Below, piece after piece: positions 1-12,688 of a stretch of DNA of 47,700 nucleotides. Every line of letters starts with the position of its first letter. Position 1 is the stretch's first letter. The stretch spans positions 1-47,700 of the forward strand of contig SGPL01000240.1 in the NCBI GenBank assembly GCA_004802705.1. Reading direction: 5' to 3'. The notes under the pieces were generated by a model. That model did no database searches. It was not told where the DNA came from and saw nothing but the letters and a program-made list of their open reading frames with translations. The DNA is from Bondarzewia mesenterica. Its lineage: Eukaryota > Basidiomycota > Agaricomycetes > Russulales > Bondarzewiaceae. The translations under genes and the position numbers were made by a program.

Positions 1-627
1 GTTTCAGGTCAATTGGGTAGATTTTCGGGGACAAGGTTTAGCTATTGCATGTGGTTATCAAAGTAATAATAATAATATATTTGAGAATTAATTGGGGCGC
101 AAATTTATCCAGTAATCTAAAAAGAGTGTGCCCCGCACGGCCCACCTGATGTGGTCGCGATGATGCTGATTTGAGGATGCTGAGATGATTATGGAATGGT
201 CTTGGAATGATTCTGAAATTCCTCATAGGGGATTATCTCAGGTGGAACATTCCGCCGATAAGCCTCGGTTCAACCGGAGTCCAAGCTGAGACACCAGGAG
301 TTAGAATAATTCTGATAGAAGGCCTGGCGGTGTACTGAAGTCTGACGTGGTTAATGGGGTGTTCCGGGGGGATGAAAGGAACCCCAGGCACCGGTGTATT
401 TTACGTAGGCAATTCATGGGGAAAGATGAAATTGTGCAGTCGCGTAGATACAGCAAGTGTGAGTTTGCGCATCCCGTCTTGTCTTACATAGAACAGCCTC
501 TGCGCACTCCCAGCCAGAGCATCCATCGCGTGGTCTCTTCTTAAAAGGTACTGTCCCGCCCTTGCATCTCACCCTCTCTTCAGACTCGCAAGGTCATCTC
601 AATCATTGACACTGCCTGAACAAGTTT
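1..627. other. Upstream region of cch1, no gene seen
   Basis: No reading frame here has protein-like composition or a recognisable domain; the short open frames on both strands are what chance gives. The last 100 bases before the channel start are rich in C and T, as is common just upstream of fungal start codons. No clear TATA box lies close to position 628. The left edge may still contain the end of a neighbouring gene outside the window. Confidence 0.5.
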
Positions 628-3503
628 ATGGACCATCCGCTGGATCATCATCCGTCGGGCAGCATATCCTCATCCTCGTCCGCGGTCGACTTACCGGGCC
701 TCGCCAGCGCCGGGCCCTCTTCACCCTCCCTCGGCCCCTCAGAGACCCACGGTAGCTTCGCCCGACGTAGGACCAGCTGGGGAATGGTGGAGGACGGGCA
801 GGACCCCCTCCGCCACCTCGACGGCCCATTCCGCACATCACCGGCACTACCGCAGTCATCGAACAGTGGCACTTACGTCCTCGACGATGACCCTTTCGCC
901 GCGTACCCCACCGATGACCCATTCGCTGCACCCGCACCGGAGCGGTACCCTACCGGCCGTGCGCAGACGTACGAGGTGCAAGAAGACAGGTACGGCAGCC
1001 GGAGCGAGCAAGCGTACGCGAACGCGCGTGCGGCCGCGTCGGCGGCATCGCTGATTGACCCGGCGTCGTCGTCGTATTATTACCGGGACTCTCGCGCTTC
1101 GGAAGGGGACACTGGACGCCGGGACGACGATGAGGCTCACCTTACGAGCAATATGGCCCGTGCGGATACGCCTGAGGGCTGGTCAGCGGATTCCGAACGA
1201 GCTGATGCTGCTGTTGGGCGTCGTCGCACGCTTCGATATAGCGTTGGCCCGTCGCCGCTGCGGAAGACGGGATCACGTTTCCGCAGTGTGTCGCGTAGCA
1301 TCAAGCGTGCGTCCCTCCGCGTCGTGAATCTCGCGGGCATGGGCCTGGAGGAACACGCGCGTCTTGATGATGTGGAGGATGAGGATAAGGGGAAGGTGAG
1401 CAAGGCTGGGGTGGTTGTGGAGGAAGAGATGGATGAGGATGAGGAGAAGTTGGAGGGCTTGCCGGATTTGAGGATGAATTTGCCCATCCGCGGGAGGACG
1501 CTGGGGTGTCTTGGGCCTGAAAATTCGGTGCGCCTTGCGATGTATAGATTTTTGGTGTATCCGTGAGTGTGCCCTATCGTTTGTTGTTTTCAGCCGGTTT
1601 GTTGACGCTCGTCAAGGTGGACGGAGCCTGCTATCCTTTGTTTAATCATATTTAACGCCGTCATACTGACCATTCAAGCTTCACACTCGCTGACCCTTTC
1701 CGATCCCAACGCGGCGCCGCCGCCGGTCAAGGGCTACTTTCATGCTTGGGAGGACTACGCTCTCTTTGTGCTATTTGTATTCTTCAGGTGCGTCCTCCCC
1801 GTCCTTTGTTCCTGCCCTTCCGTTTCGTGGCGCGTTGTGCGCTGAACTCAGGACCTTCATGCGGTACAGTCTGGAAGCCTTTGCGCGCATATGTGTAACA
1901 GGCTTCATCCTCGACCCGGACGTCCCCATCTCGACGCTCTTTACATCCCCCTTCGCGACACCCGACGCCATGCTTGATGCCGTGCCCAGCACGCTCACGC
2001 GCCAAGGCTCACTCACACAAACCCAAGTGCATCCCACGCAACTCACACGCTCACACACGATCACGCACCGTCTGCGCCAGTTCTATTCGAACGTCTCACG
2101 GCCCTTCGCACTGATGCACAGCGGTGACACGTTCCCAACAGGCACAGGCACGACCCCGGGGATCATCGCGCCCTCCATATCCACGTCCACGGCCTCCTCG
2201 AGCTCCAGCTCCAGCTCCCGCTTCATCCGCCTGCGCTCCGACACGGCAGGTTCGACGACGCCAATCATGGAAAAAGCGATGCAGCAGGCGCGGAGCGCGT
2301 CCAAGCCCGCGTACGCACCTCCATCCGCACTCGCGAGGTCAGCGACGGAGTTGGCCCTGCCGTTCAAGTTCAGTGTCGCGCTCGCGCGCGGCGTGACGGA
2401 GCGCAACGTGCCGTACCTCCGTCATAGTTGGTCGCGCGTCGATTTTGTGGCGATCATTGGGTTTTGGGTTACCGTTGTGCTTGCGGAGACGGGGGTCGAG
2501 CGGGGGTCGAAGCATGTTGGGCTCTTTAGGGCGCTTAGTGTGCTTAGGATCTCGAGGTTGTTGGCAGTCACTTCGGGTACGACTGTGAGTGTTGTTCTTT
2601 GTCTTTATTATTTTTTTGGAGTACGGAGAGGAGTGCGGGGGTGGATATGCTGATATTTTTGCTTTCTCTTTCTTTTTGGGCATCAGACTATTATGCGCTC
2701 TCTCAAAATCGCACGGCCACTCCTTGCGAGCGTGTTATACTTCGTCTTGTTCGCCATGGCCCTGTTCTCGTGAGTCCTTCCTCTTTCTACTTTGCGTGCA
2801 CGCGCAACGCCTCTGATGACGGCGCAGTATCATCGGTATCCAAACGTTCAGTGGCTCATTCCGCCGGTCATGCTATCTGTCACCGACACTTGGGGTGGAA
2901 GATGAAATTCAGCTCGGGCAGCAGTGCGGCGGTTATATCGACCCACAGTCTCTCAACGCAACGGGTTACATCCCGCTCAACGGCGACCCCGACCGGCCTA
3001 AGGGGTATATTTGTCCGCTCGGACAGGTGTGCAAGGTGTGTTTTGCCTTTTGGTTGCTTTGTGCGTTGCGTGTCTGTTTGGGTTTTGACTGTGAGCGCTC
3101 ATGGAGATGTTCGTTTTTCTTCCTTTCTTTTTGCTTTTCTATCTTTTGGGGGGTGGTGCATGTAGGAGGACCAGAATCCGAACAGCGGGATCGAGAGTTT
3201 CGATACGATATATTTCTCGGCGCTTCAGGTTGTTATCGTGTCTTCTGCCAACGGCGTGAGCATCTTACAATTCTTTCTCCGGAGCGAACTATTGAGTAAA
3301 ATTGACATTCATCTCCCATTAGTGGTCGCCAATCATGTACTCCATGATCGACTCGGAGTTCTTCGTCTCGTGTATCTTCTTCATCGTTTGCATCGTCGTG
3401 CTTAATTTCTGGCTCATCAATCTTTTCGTCGCCGTCATCACGAACACGTTCTCAGCGATTCGAGAGGAGACGCAGAAGAGTGCATTTGGAGCTGCGCCGT
3501 GCG

Positions 3504-3554
<51 letters not shown>

Positions 3555-6500
3555 CTCCTCTCCACATATTATATATGATGGTGGGATGTTAATGTAGTGG
3601 GAACTTGTGATGATATGAACAGATTACGACCCGTGATGGACGACAACGCGTGGGCCCTGGTCGACGGGCGGAACGCGAAACAGAACCGGGTGCGCGAGAT
3701 GTACGAGCACATCCGGTGGTGCTGGGTCGCGCTCGCGCTCGCATCGCTGGTGTTGCAGGCGACGCGCACAGTGGACATGAGCCCGACGCACGAGGCGATC
3801 CTCGACAATGGTGAACTCGTGCTGACGATCGCGTTTGACATCGAGATCGCCGTTCGCGTGCTCGCGCACCTGCCCGACTGGCGCGCGTTCTTTCGCAAGG
3901 GCAACAACCTGCTCGACCTCGTGCTCGCGATCGTGTCGACCGTCATCCAGATCCCCGTCATTCATAATTCGGCCGTATACCGGTGGCTGACGATCTTTCA
4001 GCTCATGCGTTTCTATCGGGTCATCCTGGAGATCCCGCGGATGAAGCCTTTGCTGGTGGGTCCTCCTCACTTCGACTGTATTTTTCTGACTTTCTGACGC
4101 CCGGGCATATGGGGGGCTGCAGATGTCGGTGTTTGGAAACATGTACGGCCTCGCGAACATGACACTCTTTTTGCTCCTCGTCAACTTCATCGCCGCGCTT
4201 GTTGCCGTGCAGATATTGCGCGGTGACATGATCGAGAGTGATACGATGAACTTTGGACAGATCTTCACATCGTTTCTCGCGGTGTATCAGGTATTCTCGT
4301 CTGAGAACTGGACCAATGTCCTGTACGACTCGTCCACGGCCGAAGTGACCCTCGGCCAGTCCGCCATCACGGTCCTCTTCATCAGCGCCTGGTTCTTCTT
4401 CGCGAATTGTGAGTCCCCCCCCCCCGCTGAAAAGAATTTTTGCGGGATCGCTCGCGTCCTGATTTTTTTCCTTCCCATTTTGATTTTTGATTCTGGACGC
4501 GGCAGTCATCGTGTTGCAGATGTTCATTGCCGTGATTAACGAGAACTTCAATGTTGCGGAAGAGTCGAAGCGCGGGCAGCAGGCGAATCACTACTGGGCT
4601 GCGCAGCAGCCGCAACAGACCAAGGAAACATGGAGGCGCAGGTTCAATCCGTACCGGTGGTTCAAGGCGTCGCCGAAGGCAATCGTTGTCGAGAATCTGC
4701 CTTCGAATCTCGTGTTGCCGATGCAGAAGTCGTTGGTGCAGGATTACGGGCTGCCGAGCCAGGATCGGCGAACAAATGTGGTGCGCGAGTCTTTTTTTTC
4801 TTTTTACTGTTATTTTTTTTTCGAGGGTTTCTAGCGCGTCTGGCTCACCGATACTGCATTTGGCTTGACTTTACAGAGACGCGCGCCGGAGAATCGGAAG
4901 CGGGGAGTACGGCATTACACAAGCAAGTCGTTGAACATGCTGCAGCAGCTCTTCATTGGCGATACACACCCGAATGACGTGCCCTTGGCGAACCTCCGGA
5001 ACGGGCGTAGGGAGAGTCTGAAGACGCAGGATCCGAATGACGAGGAGATGGAGCGGCATCTGTACGTTTGTTGTCGATGATTGGCCGCTGTATTCTTTCT
5101 GACATCTGTTTCTATCGCCTTTCAGAGAACTGTTGGCGATGATCAACAATGAAGCCGTGGCGGCTGAGGACGCCAGCGATGCGTTCTATGAGCGCCGCGC
5201 TCAAAAAGCTGACTTCATTCGAGACCATCCGTCTTACGACAAGACGTTCTGGATTTTCTCGCAGAAGAACAAGTTTCGTCGACTCTGCCAGGCGTTGGTT
5301 CGGCCTCCCAATGGCGAACGTATCTTTGGCAGATCCCCGGCGCCCATCCTGCACACTATCTTTCAGCTCCTGCTCCTGTTGACCGTCGTCGGGGGTATCG
5401 TCACGGAAGCGATTGCTACCCCTATCTATCGTCGCAACTTTTACCTTCAAAACGGATTCGTTCGAGGATCGTGGTTTGACATAAATGAGGCTGTCTTCGG
5501 GCTGCTGCTCGTGGTCGAGTTCATCATCAAGATTATCGCCGACGGATTCGCGTTCACGCCAAACGCGTATGTTCGGAGTATATGGAACATCCTTGACTTC
5601 TTCATCATGATCGGCTTGTTGGTCAACGTAACAACGGGCCTCATCTTCGTTGGCGGTCTCAGTCGGTTCACGCGTGCGCTCAAGGCATTGCGGGCACTGC
5701 GCCTCATCACACTGGTCGAGAAAATGCGTACGACGTTTGAGTCGCTCATCATCTCCGGCGTCTCGCGTATCCTGGATGCCGCGCTCTTGGCCATTCTGTA
5801 CATGATCCCTTATGCCGTGTGGGGACTGAACATCTTTGCCGGAGAGACGAACACGTGCAACGACAATTCAGTCCAGGGTACCTCGGATTGCATCAACGAG
5901 TACACAAACACCGTGATAGGGAGTTCTGCCGAGTTCCCGTTCCCGGTCCCGCGCGTGTGGGACAACCCATCGCCTTCGACAACGTTTTCGTTTGACAGTT
6001 TTCGGTCTTCGCTCCTCATCCTGTTCGAGATTGTTTCTCTCGAGGGTTGGACGGACGTCATGGGTGTCGCGACCAGCATCACGGGCTTTGGGCAGCAGCC
6101 GCAGACGAATGCTTCTCAAGTTAACGCAATTTTTTTCCTCGTCTACAACTTGCTCGGTGCCGTCGTGATCTTGACGCTCTTCGTCAGGTAAGCATGCGAT
6201 TGTTTTTATACATATTGATGCGGCTCATTGCTTAGCTCACCCTACATCGATCTCGTCCAGCATTATCATCGGGAATTTCAGTTCGAAGACAGGGACAGCA
6301 TTTCTGACCCAGCCGCAACGAGAGTGGATTGACTTGCAGAAGCTGATGCAACGCCAAAAACCATCTAAGCGTCCTAAGACGAGACCGAGGTGGCCAATTC
6401 GCGCTTGGTGCTTTGACCAGGCTGTTCGCAAGCATGGCTGGTGGTCCCGCATGATGACCGTCTTGTTTACGGTTCACATATTCGCACTCATGCAAGTCGA

Positions 6501-8824
6501 TATAGTTTTAGTATTTCTTTGTGAATTATTGTTGACTGGCAACCTTTCTGCTGCAGGACCCAGACCTTCCAACCTCAGCATTTCGCTGATCAGTTGCGCA
6601 GTACGTGTCCATGTCCCTCCCTTCACTGAACGCCGCGTCATTTGTTAATCTGCAGGCGACTTCTTCGTGTTCATCACATCTGTCTACGTGCTTGATATCC
6701 TCGTACGCCTTTACGGCCTTGGATGGCATAGCTTCCGTGCGAACGGCTGGAACTTGTTCGACATCGTCGTGGCTGGGGGTAGTCTGATCACAACCGTCTC
6801 GGTCCGCGTGGGCGCGAACGGGTACATCATCGAACAGCTTCAAAAGCTGTTCCTAGTCAGTATTGCATTTAAGCTGATCCAGAGGATGAACAATCTCAAC
6901 AAATTGTTCAAAACTGCGATGTAAGTTTCTAACTTGTCATACATTACAAGACGGCCATCACTGACACCTACCCTCATTTGCAGCTCGAGTTTACCTGTCA
7001 TACTAAGCCTGCTGTCTTTATGGGTCACATTCTTCTTGTTCTTTGGTATTCTGTTCGTTGAGGTGTTTAGTTTGACAAAATGGGAATCTGGCGAGACCCA
7101 AAACCAAAATTACACGACGCTGGGTACAGCTCTTGTAATGTTGGCTTTCATGACATCCGGGTAACTATACAACATTCCACTGCGTCCGCATAGTGCTGAT
7201 AGACTTTTACAGGGAAGGCTGGAACCAGTACATGCACGATTAGTAGGCATTTAACCTCGTCGATATTGCCGTGATTAGTTGATAGTTTTATTTATATACA
7301 GTGCCCTGGTGTACCCAAGGTGTACCAACTCTTCAGCTACAGATCCAGACTCGGATTGTGGAAGCGTTGGATGGGCGTTCACACTTTTCATAGCATGGAA
7401 TTTGTTGAGCATGGTTAGTTGGGATGATACTTGTCTGTGTTCGCTTACTAAAATACGACATACAGTATATTTTCGTCAACATGTTCACTGGTGAGTATTG
7501 CCTTCGATCGTCCCTTCAACCTGCTACATTATCTCTAGGTGTTGTCGTCGAGAATTTCTCGTACGTATTTCAGATGACCGGAGGGTCAAAAGCTGTTACG
7601 CGGGAGGAAATGCGGGCCTTCAAGAAAGTATGGGCTGAATTTGCGAATCCGCGGACGGGTTTCCTGGAGCGCAATCGCTTCGTCCCCTTCTTCGCCGTAA
7701 GTTCCACTCTTGCGGGACGTCAACGCAAGGCTCATGGCATATTCTTCAGAAATTGAGCGGCATTTTTGAAGTGCGGATTTATCCCGTGGAATACAACGTC
7801 CCTGAAATTTTGGCCACTTGCAAGGCCACCGGCGATACCGATACCTCGTGGAACCGGAGCACTATCATCGAGGGTGTGGACCTCGACAAGCTCAATAGAA
7901 ACCTCAGCAGGATTGATTACAGCGCGATTAGAAAACGCCGAAACCTCTACAGCAGGCTCTACCACGAGGCTAGCATATCGCATCAACATGGAAAGGGCAT
8001 CTCTTTCACAGACATGTTACTTCTCTTATCACATCATAAGCTAATTGTTGACAAGGACGCTCTCATGTCGGTCTCATGTGTCCTTGCCTTTGCCATGTCT
8101 GATTTATTTTTGTCATAGTCTCAAAGATTTGGTTGTTCGGACGGAAACGAACAAACTTGTCACAGATTTGGTAAACGTGGACCGTGTGCGATCATATCTC
8201 AAGTGTATCACCTACCGTCGACGCTTCTTAGCCCAAAGGGACAGTGCGCGTCGGGAAAAGGAAGCACGAGGTGAGGTTTCATAACTGGTGACTCGCACAG
8301 TGCACGATGCTCAGCGATTTTAACAGAAATTCCTGCTATCATCGTCGACGACTTCCCCTCAACACCGCCGCAAAGTACTCGCGACATCGCTTCCCACAGA
8401 CTACCACCGAGTCCATTCAGCGATTCCGAATCCCCTTCGCATTCGGCAGGGGAAGGTCCTCGAGATCCCTTCGACCTATCGATCAGCGGCGGTAGTCCAC
8501 GCTCCTCTACACTGCAAAGAGCTCGTCGTACGAGCGATGTCAGCATGCTGTCAACAGATTTAGGCCTTCGATATATGTAAGTCATCTCGTCCCTTTCTTG
8601 AAGACATCTAGTATGTGCTGATCGTGACCATGCAGGAGAGATTTGTCTCCGTCTCGAGATCCCTCTTTGCTACGAGACGACGAGGGGCACGATGTACTGA
8701 CGTCAATGCAGAATTCCTCCTGGGGAGGTAAATAAGAATCTCTGTCACGAGCTTCCGACCTTTGCTCACTACTCCACTCACAGATTTGATGCTAGAAGTT
8801 GAAGAGGAGGAGCACAGAGATTGA
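628..8824 (+). CDS. cch1: Voltage-gated calcium channel alpha subunit, Cch1 family
   Basis: Pore subunit of the fungal plasma-membrane high-affinity calcium channel, which in yeasts works with Mid1 to admit Ca2+ during stress. I join 25 exons: 628-1562, 1617-1787, 1870-2584, 2687-2769, 2828-3035, 3166-3255, 3323-3498, 3623-4055, 4123-4408, 4506-4780, 4877-5061, 5126-6187, 6261-6491, 6557-6600, 6656-6920, 6984-7160, 7213-7242, 7302-7413, 7466-7490, 7539-7696, 7750-8066, 8119-8270, 8327-8576, 8636-8727, 8784-8824. They sum to 6513 nt (2170 aa), exactly in frame. A low-complexity acidic N-terminus (about 310 aa) is followed by four six-helix repeats. Pore motifs are SANGWSP, SSENWTN, LEGWTD and GEGWNQ, so the filter reads N/E/E/E. 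The S4 helix of repeat III ([12 protein letters not shown]) is well charged; those of II and IV are weak. A degenerate EF-hand-like region follows repeat IV (around 7570-7760), then a Ser-rich tail. The start is the first ATG of the long first exon. The acceptor of intron 2 could instead be at 1851. Confidence 0.95.
3504..3552 (+). repeat. (CTTT)n microsatellite inside a cch1 intron
   Basis: About twelve uninterrupted CTTT units lie in the intron between the exons ending at 3498 and starting at 3623. They supply a very long pyrimidine tract upstream of the acceptor. The repeat is non-coding in the exon model, because the flanking exons join in frame without it. Confidence 0.9.
6492..6556 (+). 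other. Probable GC-AG intron in cch1
   Basis: The exon ending CTCAT at 6491 is followed by GCAAGT, the classical donor of rare GC-AG introns, and the acceptor is CTGCAG at 6556. Only this junction keeps the channel frame, giving the peptide [16 protein letters not shown]. The nearby GT at 6496 would put the next exon into a frame with an early stop. Confidence 0.75.
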
Positions 8825-9063
8825 CCCATTGTATTCCTCCACCAGTTCACTCTTTTGTTGTTTTTCGGACTTTATGGACGCTTGCTCGATGACTGCTGTA
8901 CCTAGACCGCATTTGTACCACCCTCATTGTTCTGATACCATATGCTCACTCGCACTTTTCTCTCAGCAAAATGCATAAATCTTCATGACAATGATGAGAC
9001 GTAGAGACGAAAAACGAACGTATGGAAAATGGAAGCATATGAAGGAAGTCGAAAACAGACACT

Positions 9064-12000
9064 CTACTGCTTTCCCCTGAGTCGAGTCGGACGCCAGACA
9101 TTCTTCACTGGCTGGAACCCGTCATCAGCCTCCTCTTTCTTCGGCTCCTCCTTAGCAGGGGTAGAAGGCGGCGGTGCAGCGCCAGACTGCTTAGCCTGCT
9201 CTCTAGCTCTCCAACCACCGCCTTGCTGCCCAGAGCGAAGAATTTTGGGCGGTCCGGCCGGGCTTTCCGGCCGTGGCGGAGGTGTAGCCATGGATGACCG
9301 AATTGGAATCGAAGGGGCAGCCGCGGCGCGCTTCCAGGTGTCAGCAGGGGCAGCACGTTGAGCAGCACGCCTTGCCATGGCTTCATCCTCACGCTTAGCC
9401 TGTAAGCGGGCAGCCTCATTCGCGGCCTCGCGCTCTGCTTCGCGCTGTTTGCGTTGTGCGATCGACTTCTCCTGCTCCGCCTGCTCCTTGGCCTCTGCTG
9501 CCGCGCGGACAGCCTCTTCCTCAGCGCGCTGTCTGTCCGCTTCGGCCTGACGCTCTGTTCAAAATGAATATAAAATTCAGTGTTAATGTGCGACATGACA
9601 TAGATTGGAAAAAATAAACGGACCTTCCTCAAGTCTTCGTTCCTCTTCTTCTTGGTCCCTTCTAGTCTTCTCTTCCTCTTCGTGCCGAAGTCTCGTTTCC
9701 TCTCGCTCTTTGAGGACGATCTTGCGCCTCTTAGCTTTCTCCTCTTCAACCTTGGCTAGAGCCATCTGCCTCCTCTTCTCAAAGTCATCGCCTCTCTTCT
9801 TGATCATGGCCTCCTTTCGGGCATTGTACTCATCCGTCATGCGAGAGAGACGTTTCTTCGTCTCCAAGTCCTGTTGATGTGCGATCTTCGAGTTCTCGAT
9901 ACGAGCAGTCTGGATAGCCTCGAAGGTAGCGCGATCGTTCTCTTGTTGGGCCTCGTAGTCCTCGGCAAGTAGCGGACGCTCTTCTTGGCGGTAAGCACGT
10001 TCGGTGTGGTCGATGCGCCTTGAGATGATCCGGAGACGTTCGTCGCGATCCTTCTTCTCCTTTTCCCACTGTTCAACCTGAAGTCGCATAAGATTGTCCG
10101 TATTAAGATTCTCCACGTCCTTGATGCAGAGGAATCAGTATCAAAACCATTCTCAAGATGGACTTGAACACTTACGTCCATGTCGACTTTGAGATTGCCT
10201 CTCTCCTTAAGACTTTGAGCCAATTTCATCGCCTCTTCCGCGCGAATCTTTTCCATATCTTTCCTCACTTTCTCCATCTCCTTCCGCCTGATCTCCTCCA
10301 GTGCCCTCCGACCTTCTTCCTCCCTCTCCCTCCTGCTAATCTCTGCCCTCTTGCTGGCCTCCTCCTTCTCCTTACGCACCGACAGCTCAGAGATCAGTTC
10401 GCGCCGTCTTGCTACGAGAGCGCGGCGGAGCTGCAAAGCCTTGCGCTCGGCTTGGGCAGCCGCAATTAAAGTCTGTGCCCGCGCCTGCTGTTCCTCGGAT
10501 GTTAGCTCGGGAACAGGCTCAAGAATGGCAAGAGAATTGTGAAGAGTAGTGGCGATGGTGCTGAGACGAGTCCGCACGAATGTGGATGCCGAAGGTTGAA
10601 CAGCATTCTCGTGAACACTTGAGGACGAGGAAACGTCGTCGTAGTTGGCAAAGGCATCGTCAACCAACTCAATACTACCAGCGGCATGGTCGATGCGGAC
10701 ATTGAGCTCGCCAACGCGCGCGCACCGCATGATGTAAGCTTCGACTTGTTCGGCATCAAAAGTAGCAGCATCACCAGCGCCCTCAGCGGCGACATCGCGC
10801 AGAGGTTGAAGAAGCTCGAGCAGCCTAGTGATTTTGATGGAAGAATACACCTGCGCGAGCTGAGAAAGAAGACGAGAATAAAGTGCGCGTTGAAGCAGAG
10901 GAAGATACGGCGCATAAGCGCTATCTTGAGAAAGGGAGCGCAAGACTGGAGTGATAGCTGTGCAAAGAGTCAGAGGATCAAATGTCACCTCAAGAGTTGT
11001 GTACAATGAGCGAATGGCCTCGGGAGCTAATTTGAGGACATTGCGGGAGAGCTTTTATGTTGTCAGAGTCTTGTGTAAGAATATTGATGTTCATCGACTC
11101 ACCGCATCCTTCAAGAGACCACTGCGAGTAGGAGGCTTGGACAGGCCCAGCAACGCCGTTAAGCGAGCAGTCTTGCCCTTACCCTCTACTGCGCCTGCCT
11201 CATCTGCCCTCTGACCAACAGGGACAGCAAGAGCGCTGACCAGCACCTGCCCAGCCAACCGCCCAATCTCTTCTTCGGAACGTCCTCCCATCGCTGTCAC
11301 GATCCCATAATACTTCGACCAAGCCGCCGCATGATATAGTGCGTTGCCGCTCATCAAGAAAATTTTCGTGAGCTTTTCGTAGTAATCTGCCATCATCGCC
11401 GGCCGCGGGGCTTTCTTCGCCATCGTGAGCAAGTTGTGTACGTCTTCGACAGACCGGAACGCTTCTTGCCAGAGCTCAAGCTCAACCGACGTATTGAGCT
11501 GCGCAAACCGAGTGTCCAGATAATGCTGCAGCGTCTCCGGATCCTGCAAGTTGATTGAATGTGGCTGATGCGCGTATTTCGCAACATTGGCAAGGTGTAA
11601 ACGGAGAGTCTCGCAAAGCCGCCTAAACTCAACCTTGCGTTGGTGTTTTAAGCAGAATTTGAACGCTTGTTGTGCCAATTGCTGCACAGATATAAGTATA
11701 TAAAAACGATATACGGAGCGGATATGCGCACCTGGTATATGCCCTCCAAACGGACGTTATTCTTCAGCGTCTCCAGCGCCGTTCTATAGCTCTCCCACAA
11801 AAACTTGAGCCACGGGGTCACCAGTGCCCTGTCCGTGCGATCTTTACTCTGATCACCGCTGACTGCACCCAACAAGATACTCTCCGGTGTCTCCGTAGCC
11901 TCCAAATCGTCAACATCTACAACTGCCTCCGCTACCGCCTTGTTAGCCTTCTCCTGAGCTTCCTGTACCTTGGCATCCGCAAGACTGACAAAGCGTTGAA

Positions 12001-12268
12001 TGACCACCTCAATCGAACCAACACTGGAATTTTGAGCGATATTCTTGTACTGCATAAGACCCTCCTTCGCAGTGCGGCCCTTGCGCATATCGACGCAGAG
12101 TTCGACAAATCGAAGCATAATAGGCTCGAGTGAGGCGAGCGGCGTCGAACGAAATCGTTTGGAAGTGAACATCTCCGTCAATGATTGCAGGGCTGCGTGT
12201 GTCTGTCCTACAGAAACAAGGCCTTCTGCTTGTTTGAGGACCGTCTCGGGTTTTGTCATGGGTGCCAT
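9064..12268 (-). CDS. TIF32: Eukaryotic translation initiation factor 3 subunit a
   Basis: Core scaffold subunit of eIF3, acting on the 40S ribosome during scanning and mRNA recruitment in the cytoplasm. Five exons on the minus strand: 12268-11732, 11681-11103, 11051-10176, 10119-9624, 9554-9064. They sum to 2979 nt, exactly 992 codons plus stop. The N-terminus ([17 protein letters not shown], then [19 protein letters not shown]) is the diagnostic conserved start of eIF3a. The middle (about residues 330-510) holds the PCI-type helical region. The remainder is a long charged, coiled-coil stretch rich in Glu, Arg and Lys, ending in a Pro/Ala-rich tail, as in other fungal eIF3a proteins. Start: Met at 12268 matches the family; an in-frame Met 18 nt upstream adds MHRTAN and is less likely. 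The gene is convergent with cch1, with only 239 bp between the two stops. Confidence 0.95.
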
Positions 12269-12688
12269 GTTGGCCGTTCTGTGCACGCTGTGTAACTTAG
12301 GACGGACGACAAAATTATGGTGTCCGAACTCACTATTTTTGCTAAACCTCTACAAATTGTCGTACAATTCTCTATGTCGTCAGAATTGGCAAGATGGTGT
12401 GCCGATGTTGTGTGTAGTGTCCGAGAGAGCCCGTCGGCGTCGTCGACGGCGAAGAAAAAGATTGACAAGATTTGGCGGGAGATTCGGCTTCAGGGCAGGT
12501 CAATTCTCATCACGTGACTCCAATGCATCCCTAAGCTTTGCATTTTGTTTTGAGGTTGACCTGGGCTTTTTGGAGCACCATCTGCATAGTGTTCGACAAA
12601 CGTTCTTACAGATTAGCTCCAGAACGTGTCACGACCTGGTAATCTTGAATTGAAAATACATTCTGGTCCACAATACATCATTCTTGTT
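12269..12688. other. Intergenic region between eIF3a start and Bud32 end
   Basis: It holds the presumed eIF3a promoter (read leftward) and the 3' end of the Bud32 gene. No TATA box, repeat or coding stretch is convincing. Confidence 0.5.

Noticed and set aside
626..1487. Arg-rich open frames opposite and in other frames of the first cch1 exon
   Set aside because: They lie over a GC-rich exon that joins in frame to the channel; their composition is that of shadow frames.
9105..9749. Long Lys/Arg-rich frame in the eIF3a 3' exon
   Set aside because: Shadow of the charged coiled-coil region; the eIF3a frame is exact over all five exons.
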